A stretch of DNA of 64,000 nucleotides from Chloracidobacterium sp. N (lineage in GTDB: Bacteria; Acidobacteriota; Blastocatellia; Chloracidobacteriales; Chloracidobacteriaceae). The stretch is taken from positions 992,001 through 1,056,000 of the forward strand of contig NZ_CP072643.1 in assembly GCF_018304765.1 (NCBI RefSeq), read 5' to 3'. Below the pieces are notes generated by a model. That model ran no database searches. It saw only the letters and a list, made by a program, of their open reading frames with translations, and was not told the origin of the DNA. The first letter of the stretch is position 1. Each line of letters starts with the position of its first letter. Shown in pieces: positions 18,847 through 28,362 of the stretch. The position numbers were made by a program, and so were the translations under genes.

Positions 18847-19166
18847 ACATCATTCTTCACTGAAGCGGCGCTGCCAATCCACGAGGTTGATCGGTATGCC
18901 GGGAAAGAGCTGAAGAAGCTGATGCGGAGGGCGGCCGATTGAGCGCAGCCCGGAAGGGCGGGGGGATGCGGCTGCCGGGGTGGCACGTGCCTGCTGCACG
19001 GCAGTACGAGGCACGCTGACAGATGATGGGTGACCACCGCGCTTCCGGCGCAACTCGGCTACTTTCCGGCCGGGCCTGAAAGAAGAAGCCTGAGCAACAC
19101 TGGCCTTTCTTCACTTCGATTGTGGCTTGATCCCTCTCCGTGCCACTGGGTTGTTCGGATAAGCTC
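18847..19166. other. 320-bp segment without a convincing gene
   Basis: No gene with a start and ribosome site is seen. A short plus-strand frame ends with HEVDRYAGKELKKLMRRAAD and a TGA at about 18940. It looks like the tail of a protein gene whose front has been lost, but I do not recognise the family. Confidence 0.3.
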
Positions 19167-19441
19167 TCAGCCGCCATTTTGCATTGTTAATAACCACTTC
19201 GCTATACTCTGTCTTACACGCTCCAAACGCTCCCGTGAAATTTCACCAATTGCACCAAGAAGCAGGTCGCCCGACACAACAGCCAGGCGCCCTGCCCGGA
19301 TGACACTCGCTACCTTCAAGCCACTTTGTTCAAAATCTTCATCACCTTCCCGAACCACTTCATCAAATCCTGCAAGATAATGCCGCGTCTGGGATGAAAT
19401 CATGCAAATCAGCCAGTCGTCATACTCGCCAGGAAGTTTAC

Positions 19442-20810
19442 CGAAAAAACGCCGTAAAGCCCTACACTTTAGGGCAGGGATATAAGGCGCACGCTGTTTT
19501 ATCAAGCCAAACCTGTGATAAAATAGCAGTATGAGAGTAATGGAAGCCAAGCTACTAAAAGGGACAGCAGAGCAGTATCAGGCTCTGGATGAAGCCATCC
19601 GTACCGCACAGTTTGTCAGAAACAAATGTGTGCGGTACTGGATGGACAACAAGGGCGTAAACAAAGCTGTTCTCTATGCCCACTGCAAAGACCTGGCCAA
19701 AGAGTTTGCCTTTGTCAGGAAGTTAAACTCAGCGGCAAGGCAGGCAAGTGCAGAACGGGCTTGGGCTTCCATCTCCCGTTTCTATACCAACTGCAGAAAC
19801 AAGGCGGTCAAGAAAGGGTATCCCAAATTTAAGAAGCATTGCCGTTCTGTGGAATACAAGGTATCGGGCTGGAAGCTGTCAGAAGATGGGATGACTATCT
19901 CGTTCACCGATGGCTTCGGTGCTGGTACTTTTGCTCTGTATTGCAACGGCGAGGCAAGACACCATATCCTGAACTCCAAAATCAATCGGGTGCGGGTGAT
20001 ACGCAGGGCAGATGGGTACTATGCCCAGTTCTGCCTGGATGTGGAGCGCAAAGAGCAGGGAGCATACACAGGCAATGTGATTGGCATTGACTTGGGCTTG
20101 AAGGCTTTCTACACCGACCAGAACGGCAACCCTGTACAGTGTCCTAAGTTTTTGAGGCGTAGCGAAAGAAGGTTAAAGCAACACCAGCGCAGATTAAGTC
20201 GGAAGTTCAAAAAGGGGGCAAAATCCCAATCCAAGAACTACCACAAGCAAAGAAAGCGACTGGGCAAAGTGCATCTGAAAGTCCAACGCCAGCGTAAAGA
20301 CTGGGCAATTAAGCAGGCACGGTGCGTGGTGGCATCTCACGATGTCGTGGCGTATGAAGACTTGCAGGTGAAGAACCTGGTCAAAAATCATCATCTTGCC
20401 AAATCCATTCATGATGCTGGCTGGTCTCAATTCACTGCGTGGCTGGACTACTACGGCAAGGTGTGGGACAAGGCAGTAGTCAGCGTACCGCCGCAGTACA
20501 CCACACAGGACTGTAGTAACTGTGGGCATTATGGTAGTAAAAACCCTATCCACTAGAACCCATAGTTGTCCTAAATGTGGATTTGAATTAGACAGAGACC
20601 AGAATGCGGCTTTGAACATCCTCAAGAAGGGACTAAGCATCTTGGGAATGGAGTGGCAAAACAGTACCTTTGGGCAAAAGGGAACTGCCTCGAAAGAGGG
20701 AACGCTTGGGGAGAATGCACCGCTGCTTTAGAGGGGCAACCTGATGAAGTAAGTGCGCTCGCAGAACCAAGAACAAGAATCCCCTGCCTTTAGGCAGGGG
20801 AGTATGTCAA
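19442..20810 (+). mobile_element. TnpB-only IS200/IS605-type (IS1341-like) element
   Basis: A 1369-bp element bounded on the left by target TTTAC (19437-19441) and a left-end hairpin GCCCTACACTTTAGGGC. On the right it has CCCCTGCCTTTAGGCAGGGG (20781-20800) and the end AGTATGTCAA. There is no target duplication, as expected for this family. It carries only tnpB; no Y1 transposase tnpA is present, so it would need a helper in trans. Its exact boundaries are set (to within one base, because C runs at both ends) by the mazF reading frame that is restored when it is removed. Confidence 0.9.
19531..20731 (+). pseudogene. tnpB: TnpB RNA-guided nuclease gene, frameshifted near the C-terminus
   Basis: Codons 1-341 (19531-20556) encode a TnpB/OrfB protein with the RuvC-I Asp in GIDLGLKAFYT, the RuvC-II Glu in VAYEDLQVKN and the first zinc-finger pair CSNCG. 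The frame then changes. The second pair CPKCG and the RuvC-III Asp in DRDQNAALNIL are read from the next frame (20522-20731). One base deleted within about 20527-20540 would restore a protein of about 400 residues. Without it the product lacks half the zinc finger and one catalytic Asp. A guide omega-RNA would be expected to overlap the 3' end up to 20810, but it is not visible as a separate feature. Confidence 0.85.
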
Positions 20811-20891
20811 CCAACAGGAGTGCAGGTCCTAGCTTCCCTTCTGCCAGATCAGCTTGTGGAAAACGAAAGACGACAACCTGCCCCGCTTTTT

Positions 20892-21104
20892 TCATACAAA
20901 ACTTACCTTGATGTCTGCCGTGCTGTATAACGCAGGCTCATCCTCCATATCCCGCACGGCTGAAGATAACGACAAAGCTCCCCACTCCTGCTTTTCCTGC
21001 TGCTCTGCCTTGACGAGAAGATACTGGATAAAGCTAAGCAACTCTTCCTGGAGTGACCGGGGAAGTTTTTGCACGGATTGGAAAACTTTTTCATCGAATG
21101 CCAT
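20892..21104 (-). CDS. DUF2281-type antitoxin
   Basis: A 70-residue antitoxin-like protein: an N-terminal helical DUF2281 segment (VQKLPRSLQEELLSFIQYLLVK) and an acidic tail with SSAVRDMEDEPALYS, the usual DUF2281 ending. AGGAG precedes the ATG. The stop overlaps the mazF ATG (ATGA), the classic coupled toxin-antitoxin arrangement. Since its toxin is broken, this antitoxin is an orphan here, though it could still act on related toxins elsewhere. Confidence 0.8.
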   Translation of the reverse strand: MAFDEKVFQSVQKLPRSLQEELLSFIQYLLVKAEQQEKQEWGALSLSSAVRDMEDEPALYSTADIKVSFV

Positions 21105-21204
21105 GATCTGTTCTCCTGTAAATAAAGGGAATGTTTCCTTTGAACTGTTTTATACCAAAGCCTCTGGGTAGCGTAGGTGGGGATTAACTGGGTCAAACGT
21201 CAGA

Positions 21205-21314
21205 CATGTCCTGTCAAACCGGCGCGTCAGGCCGAAAAAACGCACGCCGGCTGTGGGTGAATGGAGTTGCTACTGTTGGTCGGCACACGTTAGCGGATTC
21301 AGTCCCAGCGGCCA
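21205..21314. repeat. 110-bp direct repeat, copy 2
   Basis: The right-hand copy of the repeat at 18737-18846, same orientation, with a few substitutions and single-base indels. It includes the same CCGGCG/CGCCGG inverted repeat. It lies in the leader between the antitoxin promoter region and the SDR gene. Confidence 0.75.
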
Positions 21315-21401
21315 AAAGCCATTTTCGTTGTTGTTACGTGGAGGGACGCGGTAAGCTCAGCGGTCACATGACATTTTCCAACGACAGGGACGGTTCGAGA
21401 C

Positions 21402-22163
21402 GTGGTACTGGATTTGTTTCGTCTGGATGGGAAGGTCGCGCTGGTGACGGGTGCGCTTTCCGAGATTGGGACGGCCATTGCGCTGGCTCTGGCCGAAGCC
21501 GGCGCCGATGTTGCCTGTCATGGTTCAGCCCGTGCCCCGGAAGCCCTCTGTGAGCAGATTCGGGCGCTGGGCCGGCGGGCGCTGGCCGTGACGGGAGACC
21601 TCTACGACCGCGCCTTTCACCGTCATATCGTGGCCACGACCCTCGCGCATTTCGGGCGGATTGATATTCTGGTCAACAATGCCAGTACGATTCGCCGCGG
21701 CGCGGCCGTGGAGCTGAGCGACGAAGACTGGGACTTCATCCTGAGCATCAACCTGACGACCGTGTTCCGGCTGTCGCAGATGGTGGCCAAGGACATGCTC
21801 GAACGGCGGTCGGGCAAGATCATCAACATTGCGTCACTGCTGGCATTCCAGGGCGGCTGGCAGGCCCCGGCGTTTGCAGCCTCGAAAGGCGGCGTCGTGC
21901 AACTGACGAAATCCCTGGCCAACGAATGGGCTTCCCGGGGCGTCAACGTCAACGCCATTTCGCCGGGTTATCTGGAAGTCGAAAGCACCCGTCCGCTGCG
22001 GGAGGACCCCGTGCGTCACCGCCAGATCACGGAGCGCATTCCGGCCGGGCGGTGGGGGCAGCCGTCCGATCTGGCCGGCGCAGCGGTGTTTCTGGCCTCA
22101 GCGGCCAGTGATTACGTCCATGGCCACGTGCTCGTCGTGGATGGCGGCTGGATGGGGCGTTAG
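21402..22163 (+). CDS. SDR family protein, KduD-like, catalytic Tyr replaced by Phe
   Basis: A 253-residue short-chain dehydrogenase resembling 2-deoxy-D-gluconate 3-dehydrogenase (KduD): LDGKVALVTGALSEIG for NAD(P) binding, LVNNAS, NIASLLAFQGG (catalytic Ser) and NAISPGYLEVES. The YxxxK motif reads FAASK, from codons TTT GCA GCC TCG AAA, so the catalytic Tyr is Phe. The protein may be inactive, moonlighting, or use another base. The start is GTG 21402, which gives the usual family N-terminus; no ATG is nearby. Its end overlaps convergent proB by 4 bases. Confidence 0.75.
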   Translation: MVLDLFRLDGKVALVTGALSEIGTAIALALAEAGADVACHGSARAPEALCEQIRALGRRALAVTGDLYDRAFHRHIVATTLAHFGRIDILVNNASTIRRGAAVELSDEDWDFILSINLTTVFRLSQMVAKDMLERRSGKIINIASLLAFQGGWQAPAFAASKGGVVQLTKSLANEWASRGVNVNAISPGYLEVESTRPLREDPVRHRQITERIPAGRWGQPSDLAGAAVFLASAASDYVHGHVLVVDGGWMGR

Positions 22164-23326
22164 CGTTCGCCGGTAAGTACGAGGTCATCCCGGTGGATCA
22201 CCTCGTCGTGCGCGCGGAAGCCAAGCCGCTGCGCAATCTCGGAGGACTTCAGTCCACGGATGGTTTCAGTTTCATCGGCGCTGTAGCTGGTCAGTCCACG
22301 CGCGATTTCGCGCCCCTGCTCATCGCAGCACGCCACGACATCCCCGGCGGCGAACCGTCCAGTGACCCGGATGATACCCGACGGCAGGACGCTCTTACCC
22401 TGCGTTGCCACAGCGTGCACGGCTCCGGCGTCGAGCGTCAGGGTGCCTTTCGGGCGCAGGGCGGCAATCCAGCGCTTGCGGCCGCCGAGGGCCGCCGCCG
22501 CCGGTGGGAACAGCGTCCCAACGTCATCACCTGCCATGACGCGCTGCAGGATGTTTGACGCCCGACCGTTGACGATGACCGTCGTGACGCCAAACCGTGC
22601 CGCCGTCTGAGCCGCCGTGAGCTTGGACTGCATGCCGCCCGTGCCAAAGGCGCTCTTCCCGCCGGAAGCCAGCCCCAGGGTCGTGGCCGTGACTTCCGGG
22701 ACAAAGCTCAACCGCCGGGCTTCCACGTGCTGTTTGGGATCGCGGTCAAACAGCCCGTCCACATCCGAAAGCAGCACGAGCAGGTCGGCATCCACGATGT
22801 TGGCCACCAGCGCGCTCAGGAAGTCATTGTCGCCGAACTTGATTTCAGCCGTGGCCACGGTGTCGTTTTCGTTGATGATGGGCACGACGCCGAGCGTCAG
22901 CAGCGTTCGCAACGTGTGCCGCGCATTGAGAAACCGCTCCCGGTCGCGGGCGTCGTCGTAGGTCAGCAGTACCTGCGCCACCGGGACGGGCGCAAAGGCC
23001 TGCTCGTAGTAGCGCATCAGAAACGGCTGCCCGATGGCCGCTGCCGCCTGCTTGAAGGACAGGTCCCGGCCCAGCGGCAGGTGATGCAACCGCAGGTGCG
23101 TCATGCCGCAGGCGACCGCCCCGGAGGAAACAATGACCACCGTGCGCCCGTCTGCGCGCAGGGTCAGACACTGCCCGACGAGATGCCGGAGCACGGTTTC
23201 GACCAGCCCTGTTCCCGGCTCGACGAGCACGTTGCTGCCGATTTTGACAACCATGCGCCGGGCTGCGGCCAGAGCGGCGCGGGCCGCAGCGGCATCCTGT
23301 ACCGGGTGACGACTAGGCTGCACCAT
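22160..23326 (-). CDS. proB: Glutamate 5-kinase
   Basis: A 388-residue ProB, first step of proline synthesis (glutamate + ATP to glutamyl-5-phosphate). Amino-acid kinase domain: [52 protein letters not shown] and [14 protein letters not shown]-terminal PUA domain (about 300-388; [14 protein letters not shown] and on) is present, as in the long form of the enzyme. The ATG at 23326 lies 14 bases inside the end of the upstream dienelactone hydrolase gene. proA is not nearby. Confidence 0.95.
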   Translation of the reverse strand: MVQPSRHPVQDAAAARAALAAARRMVVKIGSNVLVEPGTGLVETVLRHLVGQCLTLRADGRTVVIVSSGAVACGMTHLRLHHLPLGRDLSFKQAAAAIGQPFLMRYYEQAFAPVPVAQVLLTYDDARDRERFLNARHTLRTLLTLGVVPIINENDTVATAEIKFGDNDFLSALVANIVDADLLVLLSDVDGLFDRDPKQHVEARRLSFVPEVTATTLGLASGGKSAFGTGGMQSKLTAAQTAARFGVTTVIVNGRASNILQRVMAGDDVGTLFPPAAAALGGRKRWIAALRPKGTLTLDAGAVHAVATQGKSVLPSGIIRVTGRFAAGDVVACCDEQGREIARGLTSYSADETETIRGLKSSEIAQRLGFRAHDEVIHRDDLVLTGER

Positions 23327-24203
23327 GCTGCTTGAACCACGCGAGCATTGCCTTCCAGGCGGCCTGGGCCTCTGCCTGGCGGTAGGACGGGCGATAGTCG
23401 GCGTGAAAGCCGTGGGGGGCGTCGGGATAGACGATGATGTTCGAGCCGGACCTGCCCTTGGCCAACGCCGTCCGCATCTGTTCGACGGTTTCGAGCGGAA
23501 TACCCTGGTCCTTGCCGCCGTACAGCCCAAGCACTGGTGTTCGCAGCGTCGGCGCAATGTCAATCGGGAATGTAGGACGCAACGGGTCAGGCTTGAAATC
23601 CGGGTTGTTGCGTGGGTTGGCAACCAGTGAGCCGTACCACGCCGCAGCGGCTTTGACCCGTGGTTCGTGGGCGGCAAACAGCCAGGTCATGCGCCCGCCC
23701 CAGCAGAAGCCCGTCACGGCCAGCCGTTTGATGTCGCCGTAGCCGGTTTTGGCGGCGTAGGCAACGCACGTCGTCAGGTCAGAAAGCACCTGCGCGTCTG
23801 GGACCTTCGACACCACCTTGGAGATGATGTCGCCGATGGTTTCCAGTTTGGAGACATCACCCTGACGGGCAAAGAGTTCTGGGGCCAGTGCGAGATAACC
23901 GACCTTGGCCAGTCGCCGGCAGATGTCCTTGATGTGCTCGTGAACGCCGAAAATCTCCTGAATGACAATGACCACCGGGAAACGGGTGCCTTTTTCAGGC
24001 CGCGCCAGATAGGCCGGAAAGGCAATGTCGGCCGCCGGGATGCTGACCTCCTGGGTTGTGAGGCCGGCGGTGTCGGTCACAATGGTCTGGGCGCTGATGG
24101 GTTGCGCGGCCAGTGCAAAGCCGGCAGCAAGTGAAGTCAGCACGAACTGCCGCCGCGAGAGTTCCGCATCGGGAAGCAGGCTTTTGGTGTGTTGGTCAAA
24201 CAT
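23313..24203 (-). CDS. Exported dienelactone hydrolase family protein
   Basis: A 296-residue alpha/beta hydrolase. A twin-arginine-like signal ([19 protein letters not shown]) starts at about residue 16. The core has the dienelactone-hydrolase nucleophile motif GFCWGGR (Cys), Asp in YGGKDQGI and His in PHGFH, so the Cys-Asp-His triad is complete. Family members hydrolyse lactone or ester bonds; the Tat-type leader suggests a periplasmic enzyme. ATG 24203 was chosen because it begins the signal sequence; the open frame continues 133 codons upstream, antisense to the next gene. It overlaps proB by 14 bases. Confidence 0.85.
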   Translation of the reverse strand: MFDQHTKSLLPDAELSRRQFVLTSLAAGFALAAQPISAQTIVTDTAGLTTQEVSIPAADIAFPAYLARPEKGTRFPVVIVIQEIFGVHEHIKDICRRLAKVGYLALAPELFARQGDVSKLETIGDIISKVVSKVPDAQVLSDLTTCVAYAAKTGYGDIKRLAVTGFCWGGRMTWLFAAHEPRVKAAAAWYGSLVANPRNNPDFKPDPLRPTFPIDIAPTLRTPVLGLYGGKDQGIPLETVEQMRTALAKGRSGSNIIVYPDAPHGFHADYRPSYRQAEAQAAWKAMLAWFKQHGAA

Positions 24204-24336
24204 GGTGGGCAGAAGCCGTGGATGACGGCCAAAGTCGAGGCAAGATGGTTCAGGTTGGCTGGAACATAGCGCAGAACCGGGCCGTCGTGCGATACTGGAC
24301 GCTACCGGTACTTTTGTGAAAGGTCTTCTTCCAGCC

Positions 24337-26793
24337 ATGTCGAACTCTGCTGCTTCTGGCGCGGCGCCGGCCCCCTCGGCCGTGCCGGATACGTTGCTCG
24401 ACGCCATCGAAATCATCGTTGGCGGGCGAAACCTCGATGCCCCGACGGCGCAAGCTCTGGGGCTGGTGGATGCCATTGCCACCGAGGCGCATTCAGCCGT
24501 CGAAGTCGCCGCGCAGTTGGCCCGTGAGTACATCCTGACGGGAACCGGCCCGCTGGCCGAAGCGTTTGCCCGGCGGCAGGCGGCGCTCAGCCAGTGGGCC
24601 ACACCGCAGCCGGGGCTTTCCCGCGCCGAGGTCGAAGCCCATCCGCGCGTGGCGCGCCTGCTGGCGCAGGCGCGGGCCGTCGGGCGTGAAAAGGCCGTCC
24701 AGCGTGCTCTGGACTGTGTGTTTTTTGGCCTGGAGCAGGGCTATGCAGCCGGACTCCGGCACGAAGCCAACGTGTTTGCCGAAGCTGTGGCCGACCCGGA
24801 GGGCGGGCAGGCAGGTATTCAGGCGTTTCTCGACAAGAAAAGCGCACCCCTGCCACCGCGCCCGCTCATTATGGTTGGCTCACCGGAAGAACAGGCGCTG
24901 CTGGAACGCAGCGAACTGCTCCCGGTCGGAACGCCGTTTTATCCCGGTCTGACACCGCTGCCGAAGTATCAGTACGCCCAAGGTATCATCAAGGACCCGA
25001 TGACCGGTGCCGCTCTGCACGGTGAGCCGAACGATGTGGAACGGCACTTCATTGTGCCCGTCCCGACGCCCAGCCCAGCCGAAGTCCTGGTGTATGTGCT
25101 TGTAAGTGAAGTCAACTTCAACGACATCTGGGCGCTGACCGGAATTCCCGTCTCCGTCATGGATGACCATGACCAGGATTTTCACATCACCGGCTCCGGC
25201 GGCATCGGTCTCATTGTGGCGATGGGCAGCGAGGTCAAGCGGGAGGGACGGCTGCAGGTGGGCGATCTGGTGTCCATTTACTCCGGCCAGAATGACCTGT
25301 TTTCACCGCTGGTCGGGCTGGACCCGATGTTTGCCGACTTTGGTATCCAGGGCTACCAGGAGCCGAATGGCTCGCATGGGCAGTTTTTGCTCGTGCAGCC
25401 GCCGCAGCTTCACCACAAGCTCGAAGACCTGACCATCGAGGCGGCGGGAAGCTACATGCTCAACCTGGGCACGATTTACCGGGCGCTGTTTACGACGCTC
25501 AGGGTTGCGCCGGGCAAGCGCCTGTTTGTGGAAGGCGCGGCGACGGGCACGGGTTTTGAGGCCCTCAAGGTTGGCGTGCGCAACAATGTAAAAGTGACGG
25601 GCATGGTGTCGAGCGCCGAGCGGGCGGGCTTCGTCAAGCAGCACGGCGCGACGGGCGTCATCAACCGGCGGGCGCCGGAACTGGAGCCATGCTTTACGAA
25701 AGTGCCGGAAGACCCGGCGCAGTGGGCCGCCTGGGAGGCCGCCGGTGAACCCCTGCTGGCGATGTTCCGCGCACAAAATGAGGGGCATCTGGCCGACTAC
25801 GCGGTTTCCCATGCCGGGGAGCGTTCCTTTCCACGGAGTTTTCAACTGCTGGGGCCGGGCGGGACGTTGACCTTCTACGGCGCGTCATCCGGCTATCACT
25901 TCACGTTTATGGGCAAACCCGGCGCGGCTGCGCCGTCCGACATGCTCCAGCGGGTCGGGCTGCGGGCCGGGCAGTCGGTGCTGGTCTATTACGGCATCAG
26001 TGAAGACATCGTGGATGAGACCGGCATCGAGATCATCGAGGCCGTCCGGGAGTCCCATGCGCGGGTCGTCGTGGCGACGCAGACGGATGCCCAAAAGGAA
26101 TTCGTCGCCAGCCTGGGCTTTGGCGATGCCGTCCGGGGACTGGTCAGCATCGAGGACCTGCGGCGGCGCTACGGTGCAGACTTCGTCTGGCCGACCACGA
26201 TGCCGGCCTTTCCCGACCCCAAGGCCGACACCGAGTCCTTCAAGGAAGCCGTTCGCCTGTTCACTGAAATCAACTTCAAACCCTTTGCCGCAGCCGTGGG
26301 ACGGTTGCTGGCCGCGCCGGACAACCCCCGTGGCTACCCGGACATGATTTTTGAACGCGCCGGACAGGACACGCTGGGCATCAGCACGACCCTGGTCAAG
26401 CCCTACACCGGGCGCGTCATCTATGCCGAGGACATGTCCGGGCGGCGCTACAGTTTCTATGCGCCGCAGGTCTGGATGCGGCAGCGCCGGATTGACATGC
26501 CGACGGCCAACATCTGGGGAACGCACCTCAACAACGCCTACGAGATTGTGGCGATGAACGATGCCGTAGCGGCCGGGTTGCTGGAAGTGACTCCGCCGGT
26601 CGTCGTCGGGTGGGCCGACCTGCCGGAAGCGCATCAGGCGATGTGGGACAACCGCCACGCTGGGGCGACTTACGTCGTCAACCATGCGCTGCCCCGGTTG
26701 GGACTGAAAAACAGGACTGAGTTGTTCGAGGCCTGGGCGGCGCAGTCGGCAGACGCAACAGCCGAGGATGATGCCGCCACCATTTTCCGGTGA
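24337..26793 (+). CDS. Crotonyl/acrylyl-CoA reductase-like protein with half an enoyl-CoA hydratase domain
   Basis: An 818-residue protein (start ATG 24337; GTG 24316 also possible). Residues about 20-55 match only the C-terminal half of a crotonase domain ([20 protein letters not shown]). A helical linker rich in Ala/Glu follows, ending [12 protein letters not shown]. From about 185 on it is a medium-chain reductase of the Ccr/acrylyl-CoA-reductase type: [29 protein letters not shown] and the nucleotide loop [14 protein letters not shown]. The same order (hydratase then reductase) occurs in propionyl-CoA synthase of the 3-hydroxypropionate pathway, but the CoA-ligase part and the first half of the hydratase are absent. 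It probably reduces an enoyl-CoA with NADPH; whether it carboxylates is not decidable by eye. Confidence 0.7.
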   Translation: MSNSAASGAAPAPSAVPDTLLDAIEIIVGGRNLDAPTAQALGLVDAIATEAHSAVEVAAQLAREYILTGTGPLAEAFARRQAALSQWATPQPGLSRAEVEAHPRVARLLAQARAVGREKAVQRALDCVFFGLEQGYAAGLRHEANVFAEAVADPEGGQAGIQAFLDKKSAPLPPRPLIMVGSPEEQALLERSELLPVGTPFYPGLTPLPKYQYAQGIIKDPMTGAALHGEPNDVERHFIVPVPTPSPAEVLVYVLVSEVNFNDIWALTGIPVSVMDDHDQDFHITGSGGIGLIVAMGSEVKREGRLQVGDLVSIYSGQNDLFSPLVGLDPMFADFGIQGYQEPNGSHGQFLLVQPPQLHHKLEDLTIEAAGSYMLNLGTIYRALFTTLRVAPGKRLFVEGAATGTGFEALKVGVRNNVKVTGMVSSAERAGFVKQHGATGVINRRAPELEPCFTKVPEDPAQWAAWEAAGEPLLAMFRAQNEGHLADYAVSHAGERSFPRSFQLLGPGGTLTFYGASSGYHFTFMGKPGAAAPSDMLQRVGLRAGQSVLVYYGISEDIVDETGIEIIEAVRESHARVVVATQTDAQKEFVASLGFGDAVRGLVSIEDLRRRYGADFVWPTTMPAFPDPKADTESFKEAVRLFTEINFKPFAAAVGRLLAAPDNPRGYPDMIFERAGQDTLGISTTLVKPYTGRVIYAEDMSGRRYSFYAPQVWMRQRRIDMPTANIWGTHLNNAYEIVAMNDAVAAGLLEVTPPVVVGWADLPEAHQAMWDNRHAGATYVVNHALPRLGLKNRTELFEAWAAQSADATAEDDAATIFR

Positions 26794-26869
26794 TGCCGGG
26801 CGGGGGCGGGTTCACGCCAGCGGCACCGCAGCCTGCCTCTTGCCTGTGTTTTTGGGCTTGACAACAGGC

Positions 26870-26898
26870 TTGGAAGCACCAGAGGCGGGTGATATAGT
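26870..26898 (+). promoter_or_regulatory. Putative sigma-70 promoter of the sia-like operon
   Basis: TTGGAA (26870-26875), 17 bases, TATAGT (26893-26898), followed by a leader of about 150 bases before the SiaC-like gene. A TTGACA at 26858 is too far from the -10 to pair with it. The rest of the 26794-27053 gap holds nothing recognised. Confidence 0.5.
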
Positions 26899-27053
26899 CG
26901 GTTTCGGTCAAATCCTGAACAATGTCATCAGGGTAAGCATGTTTTGCTTCGCCACCCAGGCGAAAGGGGAGAAGGGCGCAGACGCGGCAGTGTGCCGGTC
27001 AGTGCTGCGTCACACCATCTGATGGGCAGAAAGTTTTTCAAGGATGCGTGGCA

Positions 27054-27428
27054 ATGAACAACCTGGTGCTTGACGCAACGAAGGTAACACCAAGGGTGCA
27101 TTTCGATGGAACCAGCGGGGTACTTGAAATCGAGGGGGACTCCTACCCGGAACACTCGCTTCAGTTCTACCAGCCGGTGTTCAAATGGCTGGATGATTTC
27201 ATCCAGCGGACGACGATTCCCATCGCCTTTCATTTCAAGCTGTCCTATTTCAACACGAGTTCTTCCAAGTGTATTCTCAACATCCTGGAAAAACTGGAAG
27301 AAGCCAATCGCAATGGACGGCAGGTGAGTTTGCACTGGCACTATCGTGAAGATGATGAAGATATTCGGGAGAGTGGGGAGGAGTTTGCCGAGGATTTGAG
27401 TTTGACGTTCCAGTTTGTCAAGCACTGA
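27054..27428 (+). CDS. siaC: SiaC-like DUF1987 regulatory protein
   Basis: A 124-residue DUF1987 protein. Characteristic segments: VHFDGTSGVLEIEGDSYPE, FYQPVFKWLDDFI, FKLSYFNTSSSKCILNIL and WHYREDDEDIRESGEEFAE. The TSSSK segment contains the residues phosphorylated in the family. In Pseudomonas, unphosphorylated SiaC binds and activates the diguanylate cyclase SiaD, while SiaB phosphorylates and SiaA dephosphorylates it. AAGGA lies about 9 bases before ATG 27054, preferred to the upstream GTG 27048. SiaD- and SiaB-like genes follow on the same strand. Confidence 0.85.
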   Translation: MNNLVLDATKVTPRVHFDGTSGVLEIEGDSYPEHSLQFYQPVFKWLDDFIQRTTIPIAFHFKLSYFNTSSSKCILNILEKLEEANRNGRQVSLHWHYREDDEDIRESGEEFAEDLSLTFQFVKH

Positions 27429-27497
27429 CCCGGTTTGGGGAGTACAGCGCGCAGCGCCGTTGGCTCTGGGGGGCTGTGGCAGAGACGGTAAAAGCTC

Positions 27498-28325
27498 GTG
27501 GGTATTGAAGCGCAGGCAAAGCGAAATGCAGAGGCGGTGTACGCCGAGGAAGAAGCCGTTGCTGCGGAAGCGGCCCGGGTGGCCGATGATCCGACAGTGA
27601 CCTTCGATGCGCTGTGCGAACACTACCGGTTTTTGTCCCAGAAATACCGTCACGCCATTCGCCAGCTCATCAAGCTCACGCACGTCAGCGACATGTTTCA
27701 GGGCAAGCTGCTGCGAATGCAGGAGGAACTGGAGCGACGCAATGCCGAACTCGAACAAGCCCGTGCGCACCTGGAACAGGCCAATCAGGCGCTCCACCGG
27801 TTGTCCTACCTGGATGCCCTGACGGGCGTGGCCAATCGGCGGCACTTCAACGAGTATCTCGATCAGGAATGGCGCCGGGCCATGCGCAAGCAGGCCTCGC
27901 TGTCGCTGATACTTCTGGATGTGGATCACTTCAAGCGGCTCAACGACATAGCCGGTCATCAGTATGGCGATGACTGTCTCCGGCAGGTGGGTGCGGCGCT
28001 GGCGGCGAGCGTGCGGCGTGCCGGCGATCTGGCCGCGCGCTACGGCGGCGAGGAATTTGCCGTCATCCTGCCCGATGCCCAACCGGACTGGGTGATGTCC
28101 TTTGCCGAGGAAGTCCGGCAGGCGATTGCGGCGCTGGAGATTCCGCATCCGGTGTCGCCGTATGGCGTCCTGACGGTCAGTGTCGGGGCGGCGACGGCTG
28201 TGGCCGTGGAACAACAAGGGGTGAGTTCGCTGATCGCGGCCGCTGACAAGGCGCTGTATGCCGCGAAAGAAGCCGGGCGCAATCGGGTTTCATGCGCGCC
28301 CATCCTGTCGGTAGGCAATGGATGA
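27498..28325 (+). CDS. siaD: SiaD-like diguanylate cyclase
   Basis: A 275-residue GGDEF protein without membrane segments. Residues about 35-105 form a long helical stalk (YRHAIRQLIKLTHVSDMFQ, then a coiled coil), the part that SiaC contacts in SiaD. The cyclase domain has DALTGVANRRHF, the active-site GGEEF and an inhibitory I-site RAGD exactly five residues before GGEEF. It should make c-di-GMP and be product-inhibited. The start is GTG 27498, the only sensible one. The gene lies between the SiaC- and SiaB-like genes. Confidence 0.85.
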   Translation: MGIEAQAKRNAEAVYAEEEAVAAEAARVADDPTVTFDALCEHYRFLSQKYRHAIRQLIKLTHVSDMFQGKLLRMQEELERRNAELEQARAHLEQANQALHRLSYLDALTGVANRRHFNEYLDQEWRRAMRKQASLSLILLDVDHFKRLNDIAGHQYGDDCLRQVGAALAASVRRAGDLAARYGGEEFAVILPDAQPDWVMSFAEEVRQAIAALEIPHPVSPYGVLTVSVGAATAVAVEQQGVSSLIAAADKALYAAKEAGRNRVSCAPILSVGNG

Positions 28326-28362
28326 CCGATGCAACCCGTCGGCCGGTTGATCTGGAGGCACA

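Larger units (their letters stand above)
19167..20895 (-). pseudogene. mazF: MazF/PemK-type toxin gene split by an IS insertion
   Basis: Two separated pieces on the minus strand. The 5' piece 20895-20811 encodes MKKAGQVVVFRFPQADLAEG and on to PALLL. The 3' piece 19441-19167 encodes GKLPGEYDDWLICMISSQ through to the stop. Removing exactly 19442-20810 joins them in frame as a 360-base, 119-residue MazF/PemK-like protein reading PALLLGKLPGEYDDW at the junction. MazF-family toxins are endoribonucleases. The ATG overlaps the antitoxin stop as ATGA. As it stands the toxin is disrupted: the N-terminal piece runs into the IS after 28 codons, and the C-terminal piece lacks the first strands of the fold. 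Confidence 0.85.

Noticed and set aside
18981-19000. TGGCAC-like sequence considered as a sigma-54 promoter
   Set aside because: The -12 part lacks TTGC at the right spacing and no gene start follows.
26858-26898. TTGACA paired with TATAGT as the sia operon promoter
   Set aside because: The spacing is about 29 bases; TTGGAA at 26870 with a 17-base spacer is the better partner.
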